Positions 36,590 through 47,882 of a stretch of DNA of 64,000 bases are shown piece by piece; position 1 is the first letter of the stretch; the number at the start of each line of letters is the position of its first letter. This DNA is from Ascaphus truei (taxonomy: Eukaryota; Chordata; Amphibia; Anura; Ascaphidae). The position numbers and the translations under genes are program-made. The notes beneath the pieces were generated by a model. That model saw only the letters and a program-made list of their open reading frames with translations. It was not told where the DNA came from and did no database searches. The stretch spans positions 39,511,771-39,575,770 of the forward strand of contig CM071573.1 of NCBI GenBank assembly GCA_036426205.1. The letters run 5' to 3'.

Positions 36590-38640
36590 GGCAAACAAGA
36601 CATGCAAAAGCACAATATTAATCTGACAATCTTCACCAGAATACATCAAACCCAGCTAACTTCTGGAAAGTCGTCAACAATATATTCCAGCCTTCTAGCC
36701 ATCAACAACCAAGTAATATCACTAAGGAGGATATTACCCTGACAAATACCACTGATATTGCAAATGCATTCAATGATTACTTTGTGGGATGTGCTACTAA
36801 CTTATTAGCAAAACGCAACCCAAACTTCAAATATGAACCTCATTCTGAGAGTACCCCTATAGCCCCACCCCCTCCCAACACTACTCACAATTTTCAATTT
36901 GTCCCAGTATCCGAAGAGGAGATTACACAAGCGCTCCTCAAATTAAAACAAAGCAGCCAATGCGGACCTGATTTACTGCAATCTAAGATCCTATGACTTG
37001 GTGCCCCAGCCATTGCCAAACCAATTGCTTTCATAGTCAACTCTATCCTGTCTGCAGGCCATATCCCTAAGACCTGGAAAACTACCAGAGTTGTCCCAAT
37101 CTTCAAAAGTGGGGACAAAAACACTGTCTCAAACTACAGGCCAATCTCTCTTCTCCCAAGATTATCCAAATACATGGAAAAATGTGTTCACTCCCAACTA
37201 AGCGATTACTATACAAAGACAAATTTCCCTAGCCAATTTCAATCTGGCTTTCGCTCCAAACACTCCACCGTAACTACTCTCCTAAAAGTTTGCAACGAGA
37301 TGCAGTTTGGAATGGAACTGGGACAACTCACTGGTGCAATATTCCTAGCTTCGGCAAAGGCTTTTGAAAATGTTGATCATGTTATTCTGCTTATCAAACT
37401 CCAGTGCTCTGGAATAGGAAGCATGCTTTAAACTGGTTGCATTCCTACCTATCAGTTAGATCCCAACATGTGTCTATCTCAAGCTCCAACCCCTTGGATA
37501 TCACCTGTGGTGTCCCGCAGGGCTCTGTTCTGGGCCCCTACTCCTTTCAGTGTTACAGCTTGTAAGGGAGCTTCAATGCACATGTATGCAGATGACACAA
37601 TCTTATATGTACACAGCCTTAGCATCTCCGACCTTGAAAACATACTTCAATTTGACTTTCGAGGTTTGAAAATTGGATTTCCCAAAACAAACTGTTTTTA
37701 AACACTGACAAGACTGTAACAATGGTATTTGGGACCAAGGCAAAAATTGTAAAGCTTCCAATGACTGAGCTCCAGATCAGAACCAATGCTAACACGACCC
37801 TAACTCCTGTTACTAGTTTTAAATGCTTGGGCATATGGTTTGACTTCCATTTAACATTTGGGATGTACATTGATACTCAGACATCCAAAACCTATGCCAA
37901 ACTAGGTGTACTTTACAGGAACAAATCCTCCCTAAGTCTGCTGGCAAGAAAGCGTATCACACAGCAGATGCTAATGCCTATTATCAACTATGGGGACATA
38001 GTTTATGGCTCTACACCCCAAACCCACTTTAGCAAACTTGGTACCCTCTACAATTCAATATCCGTTTTGTCCTCCAATGCAACTACAACACACACCACTG
38101 CAAAATGCTCAAAGAACTAGATTTGCCATCACATGAGTCTAGGCGCAAAGTTCACTTTTCCTGTCTTGCCTTCAAATACTTTCTGTGCAAGCTACCCATC
38201 TATCTGAACAAGCTCCTCACCCCTACCACACGCAGCACTTATCATCTGAGATCTGACTCCAAAAGACTGTTCATGGTCCCATGGTTCAACGAAGTATCCG
38301 GCCGCTCCTCCTTTTCTTACCATGCACCCCAAAACTGGAACAACCTACCGGAGACTCTCACATCCACCTCCAGACTAAGTTCTTTCAAAACTAAAGCTGT
38401 CGCACATTTTAATCTGGTCTTTAACTGTTACATACGCCTATAATATATATTATCTCTAACTGTGCCTGCTATGTCTTGTATATAATGTATACCCTGTTCA
38501 CTTATGTAACTATATTTGTAACCATGTATTGTTTGTCATCTTAACTCTATGCCCAGGACATACTTGAAAATGAGAGGTAACTCTCAATGTATTACTTCCG
38601 AGTAATTTTTTTTTATAAATAAATAAATAATGCTGCTGTG
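36590..38640 (+). pseudogene. Degenerate L2/CR1-like non-LTR retrotransposon ORF2 and 3' end
   Basis: Reading the + strand across three frames gives LINE reverse-transcriptase motifs in order: NFWKVVNNIF (about 36660), FKSGDKNTVSNYRPISLLP (about 37105-37160), FQSGFRSKHSTVTTLLKV (37240-37290), a worn version of the motif-A aspartate region ending in ENVDHVILL, CGVPQGSVLGP in a shifted frame (about 37510), and MYADDTILYV (about 37580, catalytic YADD kept). Then come FKCLGIWFD and a C-terminal APQNWNNLPETL..SSFKTKA region. Stops occur near 36995, 37430 and 37700, and there are at least two frameshifts. The 3' end is an A/T-rich tail of (AATA) units at about 38615-38632. The endonuclease half is missing or unrecognisable, so this is a 5'-truncated dead copy. 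Confidence 0.85.
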
Positions 38641-38819
38641 TTGGTGTGCATATTGTCTCGTGACTGGAGAAACAAGGCCATAAACGAGCTCAAACAGGTA
38701 ATTGCTTTGACGTTATGGCAATGGGAACCTTGCTAAGTGATAAGAGATTAGATATGATATCTGACCATAGGGCTAGCAGGAGAAAGTCACCTCGAGAATC
38801 CAAGCAAATTGTTAGCTTG

Positions 38820-39405
38820 AGGTTGGAATCTTTGTGCTGGTCCCGAGGCTGGAATCTCTGTGCTGGGCCCGAGGCTGGAATCGGCTGGAATCTCTGTGCT
38901 GGTCCCGAGGCTGGAATCTCTGTGCTGGGCCCCAGGCTGGAATCTCTGCGCTGGTACCGAGGCTGGAATCTCTGCGCTGGTCCCGAGGCTGGAATCTCTG
39001 CGTTGGGCCCGAGGCTGGAATCTCTGCGCTGGTCCCGAAGCTGGAATCTCTGTGCTGGGCCCGAGGCTGGAATCTCTGCGCTGGGCCCGAGGCTGGAATC
39101 TCTGCGCTGAGCCCGAGGCTGGAATCTCTGCGCTGGGCCGAGTCTGGAATCGGCTGGAATCTCTGTGCTGGTCCCGAGGCTGGAATCTCTGTGCTGAGCC
39201 CGAGGCTGGAATCGGCTGGAATCGGCTGGAATCGGCTGGAATCTCTGTGCTGGGTCCGAGGCTGGAATCTCTGTGCTGGGCCCGAGGCTGGAATCTCTGT
39301 GCTGGGCCCGAGGCTGGAATCGGCTGGAATCTCTGTGCTGGTCCCGAGGCTGGAATCTCTGCGCTGAGCCCAAGGCTGGAATCTCTGCGCTGAGCCCGAG
39401 GCTCA
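38820..39405 (+). repeat. 26-bp minisatellite array, copy 1
   Basis: About 22 units of a 26-bp repeat that starts GGCTGGAATCTCTGCGCTGG and ends GCCCGA. Short 10-bp GGCTGGAATC sub-units break in at 38876, 39147 and 39212. The unit length is not a multiple of three and all frames stay open, which explains overlapping 240-285 residue frames on the minus strand. Confidence 0.95.
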
Positions 39406-41534
39406 GGGTTGCCACCTTCAACTGACGGCCAATCCGGAGGAAAAAAAATCCTTACTTGGCGGCGTGCTGCGGCGGCATCTCCCGGCATCCTGCTGCAACT
39501 CCCCCTCCAATTGCAGTGAAAATGGCGGTGCAGCATGAAATGACGCCGCGTTGCCATGGCAATGGGACACCACGTGACGTCATCACCAGGGCTTGACAAA
39601 TTACCCAAAAAGCTACTTGCCCAACCAAAAAAGCTACTCGCCACCTAGCCCCGCCCCAGACTCTCCATTTTTTTTACCCGCACAAACAAACAGGAAATCA
39701 CCAATTATGCTGAATAAATCTGCACCCCAATCCTAACATACAGCTTCTCTGCTTTCCTGGTATTGATTCCTGTACACACACAGCACTTCTGTATCATTAC
39801 CGCACCTTCACATTGCTGCATCGTTTACTTTACTCCCAAGCCCAAAATAGTTCTGTCAAAGCACCTCCAGACTGCAGGTTATATACACTTTGCAATTAGG
39901 ACTTGTTCTGAAGTAAACCTCAGTGGTAGCAAGACCTGTAATATAGCCTACTACATCAGATAATACCTGTTGCTCAGCCAACAGACATCCAGCTCCCTCT
40001 GTGGTGTGGTGCTTGGAGCAGAATATAATAATTTAGCAATTACACTATGTCACGAGAGCTTGCGACAGGCTGTAATTGTACACCAAAAAACTATATATAT
40101 AAATATATATATATACCTGGGTTTGAACTGGGACGAGACTTAGATATGATAAATAGAATTTATTCCTTGATAAAGGTGAACACAACAGATTATACAATAA
40201 CAGGCAAAATATAGACACTTACGTAAAAGATGAAAATAATGAAAACAGTCCCATCTGAACTGGCAGTTTCATCCAGCAATCAGCCCAAGACATTGCATGG
40301 CGACCAAAAATGAAGACAAAGGATAGATGGGAAACAGCAGGTTATAAACCCTTTGTCCCTCTATCTGTAACATTAAGACCCTGGGATTGGTTTGCAATTA
40401 TCTCCAGCCAATCTTTGGTGGGGGAACACATTTTAGGACAGGCCCCCCTGCTAGCTGGCACATCTGCAGTAGAACTGTGGGGGGTCTCAGACTTAACCAA
40501 AAGTTCATATTTACTGCAAATCATTGCATAACTTCCGCTCCGTAATACACACAGTCAGGTGAGATATATTACTGCATTCTGGGACACCTGACGCTCGTAG
40601 GAAGACCAAAAATTACATTGTAATATGAACATTAATAGAGATATTAATATCTGGCATTTAGCAGCAGTTACATATTCAATGTTTAGACTTCCCAAGATCG
40701 GCTTACTCTCGCCAATACACTTATGTAATTCTTAGCCGGTTCAGCCAAGGACATCTCATAGTATCCTTATATTTAATAAAGTTACTCACTTTTGATATCC
40801 TGTTGGGGAATACCTTTTGCTGGAAGGTGTGAATAACAAACCCTTCCCTTCCTTTTGCCTGCTTCCCGCATAAACAATTCCCCTGGGAAGCCAGGCTCCA
40901 ATCTAGCAGAATATCCTATTTAGCATCCTACTGGCCACGTCAATAAACCTTTTGAAGTGGGCTTTTGCTTTTCGCATAACCAATTAGGTCAGTTACCTAT
41001 TGATCAGGGCGATGTATCACACCTCTCTGTTGATATACACTTCCAGTGAATACTCATATGAGGCACCATTTGGCTCCTTACGCATTACAAAGACAGGCAT
41101 TCTGCCTTTTGTCACCAACCTGGGTTTAAATCCCAGGACAAAATCAACTGCAGGGCAGTTTTAAAACACAGAGAACCAATATTTAGGCAAACGCTTGCAT
41201 TCCCCCATCTGCATCTATCATGTGGGGTTCTAAAACCTTCTCTGTTCACATTCAACTTCAATTAACCCTTTGAAGTCCAGATTTCCTTAAAGGACATAAT
41301 ACAGTGGGATTTCCTTAAACTGTAGCTCATTAACCCCTTAAGTCCCAGTGGGTGGGTTATGCAGACCCTGATCCAGCAACAACATCATTTACACAGGGGA
41401 ATAAGCATTTTCATGTTATTTTGCAAGGGTTAAGTCACAGTTCTGGGCCTCAGCCCAGTTAACCCCTTGTCTCCCTGGCGAGGTTAGAGGGGGGGCCCTT
41501 GGGGGGTAACCCCGTTAATCCCGGGCCAAACCCT
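39406..41534. other. Unclassified block between the twin 26-bp arrays
   Basis: Holds a TA-rich patch near 40090 and a long moderately GC segment with several TTAACCCCTT motifs (41265-41470). On the minus strand GGAATAAATTC (near 40150) could be a polyadenylation site of an LTR-type element, but termini were not found. Confidence 0.35.
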
Positions 41535-41812
41535 CCCTACCGCCACACACTACACCATGCTGGAATTGAACCCCTGGTGCAATTCTCTAACTGCTACACC
41601 ACAGGGTGGTGTGATGAATCTGACTCTTTAAACAAACTTAACATATACTGCACAGTGCAGTCCATCACACAATTAGAATATATCTTCCAAACAACCATAG
41701 GGTTGTTTAAAGAGGATAACCTTCCATCCACACTGTTGTGTAGTGCTTAGAGCAGTGGACTGGTATATGAAACGACCAAGGGTTCAATTTCTGCATGGTG
41801 TGGCATAATATA
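41535..41812. mobile_element. Pair of inverted tRNA-like SINE heads
   Basis: The minus strand at 41540-41605 reads TGGTGTAGCAGTTAGAGAAT (A-box-like) then GGGTTCAATTCCAGC (B-box-like). The + strand at 41727-41812 reads TTGTGTAGTGCTTAGAGCAG then GGGTTCAATTTCTGC. The two heads diverge with about 120 bp between them. Neither folds as an intact tRNA gene. Confidence 0.5.
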
Positions 41813-41936
41813 TAAATGTCAACGCTTTGTGGCCATTTTGAAAGGAGCTGCAGGGAAACACTGAAATTTGAAGGAGAATACCGAAGTCAGTACCCACAGT
41901 CTCCAGTCAAACCCACTGAGGTGGCAACCCAGCCTA

Positions 41937-42462
41937 GACTGGAATCTCTGCGTGGGGCCCGAGGCTGGAATCTCTGCTCTGGGCCCGAGGCTGGAATCAC
42001 TGCGCTGGGCCCCAGGCTGGAATCTCTGCGCTGGGCCCGAGGCTGGAATCTCTGCGCTGAGCCCCAGGCTGGAATCTCTGCGCTGGGCCCGAGGCTGGAA
42101 TCTCTGCGCTGAGCCCCAGGCTGGAATCTCTGCGCTGGGCCCCAGGCTGGAATCTCTGCGCTGAGCCCGAGGCTGGAATCTCTGCGCTGGGCCCGAGTCT
42201 GGAATCGGCTGGAATCTCTGTGCTGGTCCCGAGGCTGGAATCTCTGTGCTGGGTCCGAGGCTGGAATCTCTGTGCTGGGCCCGAGGCTGGAATCTCTGTG
42301 CTGGGCCCGAGGCTGGAATCGGCTGGAATCTCTGTGCTGGTCCCGAGGCTGGAATCTCTGTGCTGGGCCCCAGGCTGGAATCTCTGCGCTGGGACCGAGG
42401 CTGGAATCTCTGCGCTGGGCCCCAGGCTGGAATCTCTGCGCTGGGCCCCAGGCTGGAATCTC
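41937..42462 (+). repeat. 26-bp minisatellite array, copy 2
   Basis: About 20 units of the same 26-bp repeat as the array 2.5 kb upstream, with the same CTGCG/CTGTG and CCCGA/CCCCA variants and the same GGCTGGAATC sub-unit insertion. It runs directly into the truncated hammerhead block at 42461. Confidence 0.95.
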
Positions 42463-43375
42463 CTGGAGAGGGACGAAACGCGTCAGAGTGCCCCTTCTGT
42501 GATGTACAGCATGTATCATTAAAGCTGATTTTAATCTTATCCTTCCTGGGCTGGACTTCTATTGCTGTGACCGCCTTCAACTTTTTTTCTATTTGCAACC
42601 ACCATGGCTGGCGCACGCAGGCATTCACCATTGTATTCCCTTGTCTGAAGGGCTGACGTCATCCCCCCTACACGTGTGGGCGCGCCGGAGCGCAGTGAAC
42701 GCAGAGACGCATCAGCGCTCCTCCTCTCGGCAGGAAACGGCGTGTGTGGGCTAAGCAGGCAGCTGTCCTCTACAGGGACAACGTGACGGCGTTTACTTCA
42801 GAGTGAAGACGCCACTGCTACCCGCGCTGCTGGGGAAACACGCCAGAGAGAAAGCTTCAGCTGGGCATTTGTATCACCATCTCATGGAACAGCTTACAGC
42901 GACTACAAAAGGATTTGCAAGACACCGGGCAGGGTAAGGGCAGCAGCTGGTGGCATCAGGAGGTTCATGAGTGGGGTGTTCCTGGACACTTCATCTCTTG
43001 CACCCTGTCACAGTCTGCACAACGGGCCCCCCGCCCAGGGTGAGTTCAATCTAATTATCCTTCCATGATTTTAGTATGTTACAATGGTGAATTGCCGTAT
43101 ACTTTAGTGGACTGTGGATCATTTCCCAAATTAATCCTATAAGTACGTGACTTTGGCAGCATCAGTTTTTGGGTTCATTCCCTTATTTTTATGATATACT
43201 GTAGGCATTGACTTCATGCAGTCATACTGCTTGATTGTGTACCAACTACATATTGGACCCCTTATGTATGGAGTAAGTACTTAAATGTCTTCATTTTTAC
43301 CCCCCGCCCATTGATTGTAGTGTTTCTTACACTTGGGACTTTGTATCTAGCATGCAAGCGATATTTAGAAGAACA
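42461..43375 (+). mobile_element. PLE-type terminal block remnant with truncated hammerhead
   Basis: The block begins with CTGGAGAGGGACGAAACGCG and then TCAGAG, which keeps the GACGAAACGCGTC half of the hammerhead core but has lost stem II and has a mutated first box. A GC-rich non-coding stretch follows, including TGACGTCATC and several CpG-rich segments, and it ends against the 3' end of the minus-strand PLE block near 43375. It directly abuts a 26-bp minisatellite on its 5' side. Confidence 0.5.
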
Positions 43376-43720
43376 AACTGTAGAAATGAGAAGAGCACAA
43401 CAAACACCCCTCTATGGTGCAGAGTATTTATATTACAGATAATTAAAAATAAAACTCGGGAATGATTCCCACTCATATTCTTGGCTGCTGCATTCAGCAC
43501 TAGGACTCAGCATTTTCTTATTTCAAGTGTTAGGTTCTGTGTGGTGCTTCTCCTGGCAGCTCCAGTGTACTTCCTCACTTATTCCAGCCGGTGCGTCGGG
43601 TCGCGTCCTAATACTTCCTGGTTTCACTGCGGCTATTCTCCAGTGCAAGGAGAGGGACATAAGGAGGTTTTCAGAAGGCTCTCACAGACAGCTATACACA
43701 GCTCTGACCCTGCGCCTGTC

Positions 43721-43778
43721 CACAAATTGCCCTACGCGTTTCGAAAGGACTCTCCTTTCTTCCTCAGGGGCATGGGTG
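43721..43778 (-). ncRNA. Hammerhead ribozyme candidate, 3' side of the PLE
   Basis: Minus strand: CTGAGGA (43767-43761), extra A (43760), a perfect 7-bp stem II GAAAGGA/TCCTTTC with a GAG loop (43759-43743), GAAA (43742-43739), CGCG, and a GUA cleavage triplet (43735-43733). Stem I pairs TGCCC (43772-43768) with GGGCA (43732-43728). After an internal loop CAC pairs with GTG. The motif lies about 0.8 kb downstream of the PLE endonuclease, in the same orientation. Confidence 0.7.
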
Positions 43779-44566
43779 CAGTTCCCCCCTTAGCTTATAG
43801 GTATCCTGTTATAGCAGTCCAAATTTGATTGCTCCACAAAACCATATATATTACCATAAACAACATACTACATATATCAGGAAAAGGTACAATTCATATA
43901 CCAGAAAGGACATAAAATCCATATTGGTTACTAGAAAAAGGATGGAGTGACTTAAAGGGATCCAGTCCTCCCCTTCTACAAAACATATTTGATCATTGAT
44001 GCTTATACTCTGCCCATTTAACATGGCAAGAACCCATTCCTTAACCACAGGTACCAGATATTATATATTGGCCACCAATAATAGGTATTAATTCATTAAA
44101 TTATTTAAAATATATATTATTGGAAATGGTTCTAATATAATTTTAATTATAATAATAATATTGAAACACTCTACAATTATTTAAATATTTGACCTTATAT
44201 AATTACAGCATATATCTTCATAATTTAGAGACTATTTTAATTGCACTTGGTATAATTTAACATTTAAAATGATCACATTAATTGATTACATCCTATTCCA
44301 AAATATTCCTTCTGGATATTTACATACTATTTATAATAATTATAAAATGGCCATAGGGACTTAATATAAAACTTACTTAAAATAATTAACATCTATTTTA
44401 AAAATTAATGTAAAACTTTTTTTTTAAAAATCAATGATCTAAAAAGTTATTTTTAAAATTATTTAAAAATATATATATTTAAAAAAATTATTCCAAAGAA
44501 AATTGACCTAAATTTATTTTTAAACAGACCTAAATACTGCATATTATTAAAAAGATTATTTGTCCA

Positions 44567-46960
44567 TCATCTAAGAAATGCTGCTAAATCTATATCAATA
44601 TTCAGACCCTTCGGAGTTAAAGTTTGCCATTCAAAACTCCAGTAGGTTTCTCTTCTAAACAATTTATTTAACCTATTTCCCCCGCTGTGTCCCAATGTTT
44701 CACATTCAAGTCCTTTAATTTTCAATCCTTGGGTTACAGTCATGATTCTATCAAGGAAATGTTTAGACACGCAGTACAGTAAAAACCCTTTCTCAACGTT
44801 CCTTTTGTGTTCCATGAAACGTTCTTTTGGAGTCCACACGGACATTCCAAGAGATAGACAATATATTTTGTTCTACAATTCATAAACGGCTTGATCTCTT
44901 ATAGTCCTTTTCCTGTTACCTTTGATTGGAATGTTTTATTTTGTGATTTGGAAAAGGTGCATGTTGTACAGGTTCTTCCACATTTAAAATATCCATTAGA
45001 TTTCATAGGAATTAAGCACTGTTGACCATTTCCTTGAGATGCTGTTTTCAATTCTGTGGCGGTCTAAAAGACTTTTTAGATTCCTATTCTTTTTAAATAC
45101 TATTTAGGTTTGTTGGATAAATTAGGTTTTAAAATAGGATCATTTAGTAGAATATGCCAATGTCGATTAAAAATCTTATTAATTGATCCTGCTCCTTCAT
45201 TGAATCTGGTAATGAATCTTGGTGTATCATCTAATTCTTAATTAAATCTACCATTATTTTTTTGTGTTTATTGTTAATTAAAATGTACCTATTTAGTTCA
45301 GAATCTTTCTTAAAAGATGATTCTATTAATGCTGGATTATAATTTAATTGTTTTAAAACGTTCTTTTAAAACATTGGCACCTGAGTGAAAATCCACATCT
45401 CTCGAACAATTTCTGCGAACTCTCTGGAATTGTCCAAAAGGGATATTATTAATCCATTATTGATGGTGACCACTGGATGCCTCCAGGTATCTGTTACAAT
45501 CAGCATCCTTTCTAAATATTTTAGTATGTATTTCTTTATTATCAATTTGAAAGAGTTCTAAATCTAAAAATTCAATTTTGGTTTTATCCTTACAGTATGT
45601 GAATTCTAATCCAAATTCCAAATTCTTTAAGGTAATCAGAAATTCTTCCAGGATTTCCACTTTGCCTTTCCCAATAAAAACAATATCATCTAAAAATCTT
45701 TTCCATAGTTTAATATTCTTTAACAAGGGATTAATGTTCCAAATACATAAATGCTCCCAAAAATAAATTAGCATAACTGGGAGGAAATTTGGTCCCCATG
45801 GCCGTTCCACATTTTAGTAAGTAAAAAGTTTCTTCAAAATAAAAATAATTGTGGGTACGAATAAATCTAATACCATCTAGAATAAAATTCCTTTGTTTCA
45901 TGGGCAGAGTATCATCAAGATCCAAAAAGTATTTTATCGCCTCCATGCCTTTTTCATGTTTAATGCATGTATAGAGGGAGGATACATCGCAAGGTAACCA
46001 AATACATCCACCATCCCATTTCTGATTATCAACAATCTGCAATAAATGTATAGTATCTTTGAGATGAGAGGGTAATGTGGAGACTATTAGTTGTAATAAT
46101 GAATCTATATATTCCGATAAATGTGTAGTAAGAGATCCAATACCTGAGATTATTGGCCTTCCAGGCGTTGTTTCACATCTTTATGTATTTTTGGCAGGTG
46201 ATAGAATACTGCCAAGATCGGGTTCTCATTAAATAGAAACAAGAATTCTGATTGATTTATAATATCATTATCTTTCGCATTTTTCAATAATTCTTCCAAT
46301 TCCAATAGATATATACTAGTCGGGTTATTCTCCAATAGTCTCAGGGCCTCTTTCAAATAATCTTCTTTATTTTGTAAGACAATTCCCCCTCCATTGTCTG
46401 CCTGTTTAATCACAATTTGATCATCCTCAACCAATCTTTTTAAGGAGTGAAAATCTTTCATAAATAGATTATTCCAAATTTTGTTTTCTTTTTGTTACAT
46501 AGGACATTCAATTCCTTGTGGACAATTTGTGCAAAATTTTCAATTGCTGTACCTTTTGAATAAGTCGGATAAAAGGTTGAATTGTTCCTTAAACCACTGT
46601 GTTTCACATTTTGTGTATCAGTACATATCTCCGCTTGTACATTTGATAGTGATATCTCTGTATCCGACAAGATATTTTCTAGTGATTCATTCATAAATCG
46701 TAAAAACTCTCTATTCTTTTCATCTAACTCAATTGGTCATGGGTCCTCTTTCTCTTCTACTGTACTTCCTCATTTATCGGGATATTGTTCTTTGAGAAGT
46801 ATCTTTTTAAGGTGAGTTTCCGTACATACTTCTGCAGATCAATAAAAAGCTCATAGGCACATGGGACACTGGTCGGTGCAAATCAAAGGCCTTTGGATAA
46901 AAGTTTAAAATTATCCCTATTTATAGGCACACCTGTGAGATTGAAGACATTAACTGTATC
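44567..46960 (-). pseudogene. PLE reverse transcriptase / GIY-YIG endonuclease, frameshifted
   Basis: Fragments in three frames, read in order on the minus strand, give a full PLE protein layout. The N-terminal part ends in NRDNFKLLSKGL and DLQKYVRKLTLKRYF (about 46950-46790). Next come KQADNGGGIV and YHLPKIHKD (46461-46150) and PGRPIISGIGSLT (about 46160). Then come CDVSSLYTCI (RT motif A), GTAMGTKFPPSYANLFLG (motif B) and RFLDDIVFIGKGK (motif C, catalytic DD kept), followed by FLDLELF and NRYLEASSGH. The C-terminal part has ECPCG followed by WTPKERFMEHKRNVEKG and SKHF, as in GIY-YIG endonucleases of PLEs. At least four frameshifts and several stops show it is dead. RT and endonuclease together would copy RNA into nicked chromosomal DNA. 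Confidence 0.85.
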
Positions 46961-47390
46961 TATATCTATAGTCTTTCCCTCCCTTTTTTCCTTAGATGAT
47001 CCACCCTTTCCTCTATTTCGTCATCTGATCTTTCTTGGTATTTTTTAGGTTTATTTGATCCTTCATCTGTAGGGGTTCTATTTCCGTTTTTTGTCTTTTT
47101 CTTTCTCTTTTTTGGGGAGTTGGTGCTTCCATTAAAAAATTCTTCTCTTAAGTTGTTCCGGATCTTTTCGGAATGGCTCCTTCCTCCCTTAAATTCCTAT
47201 CCTTCCCACATTCGTATGGTGCAGTAGTTTTTGGTCTTATTAGATCAACACGGTTTATATCCTTGTCATAATCTTTATCTTTTTGTCCATGATACTGTAT
47301 TTCTTATCGTAATCTTTCTTATATCGATTATAACCATCATATCTATTTTTATGTGCATAATGCGATCTTGAGCTCTGAGAAACCGCAAAC
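46960..47390 (-). pseudogene. PLE 5' coding / leader region, degenerate
   Basis: Lys/Arg/Tyr-rich short frames on the minus strand (for example RYDGYNRYKKDYDKKY) lie directly upstream of the recognisable PLE N-terminal motif. Basic, low-complexity N-termini are usual in these proteins. Frames are broken, so the true start codon cannot be placed. Confidence 0.4.

Positions 47391-47393
<3 letters not shown>

Positions 47394-47449
<56 letters not shown>
47394..47449 (+). repeat. (TC)n then (TA)n microsatellite
   Basis: About 18 TC units followed by about 9 TA units, at the left edge of the MITE at 47450. Confidence 0.95.
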
Positions 47450-47825
47450 GTGTCCAAAGGAGTGCTAGTGGGTGTGGCTAAATGTTTACAACAAAAAACA
47501 AACAAAGATGCCCAACGCTACTTCCAATGTGACAAAAATACACAGTGCAATACCTATATATGCTCTTGAAAAAGGGTCATTTAGTTTAACCCTTAGACCA
47601 AAGCGTCTTAAGCCTGCTGCCACTTTCAAGGCATTACCGTTAGCAGGTCCTAACACTACCTGAGTTAAAATTCTTATTTACCTGTATAATTACAGGAAGA
47701 ATGATCTGCATTAGATCTGTCGTAAACCTGGCAAAATGAAACGGACCTGCCAACTTGGAAAGTTAGGAGGGGCAAGCTTGTTTTTTGTTGTATACATTTA
47801 GCCACTCCCACTAGCACTCCTTTTG

Positions 47826-47827
<2 letters not shown>
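47450..47827. mobile_element. MITE with ~45-bp terminal inverted repeats, between PLE pLTR and ORF
   Basis: The ends are AAGGAGTGCTAGTGGG (left) and the matching inverted copy CCCACTAGCACTCCTT (right), with about 45 bp of pairing including GTGGCTAAAT and ACAACAAAAAAC. Both sides abut simple repeats (CT/TA on the left, CA/TA on the right). It is non-coding; the superfamily is not clear. Confidence 0.65.

Positions 47828-47881
<54 letters not shown>
47828..47881 (+). repeat. (CA)n then (TA)n microsatellite
   Basis: About 22 CA units followed by TATATATATA at the right edge of the same MITE. Confidence 0.95.

Positions 47882-47882
<1 letters not shown>

Noticed and set aside
38787..39644. 285-residue minus-strand frame of GPAQRFQP-type repeats, and the similar 270-residue frame at 41819-42631
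   Set aside because: The 26-bp unit keeps all frames open. Both arrays show the same effect and the flanks are unrelated, so coding is not supported.
41540..41605. tRNA gene on the minus strand
   Set aside because: A- and B-box-like segments are present but no cloverleaf with a plausible anticodon arm can be formed; a SINE head is more likely.
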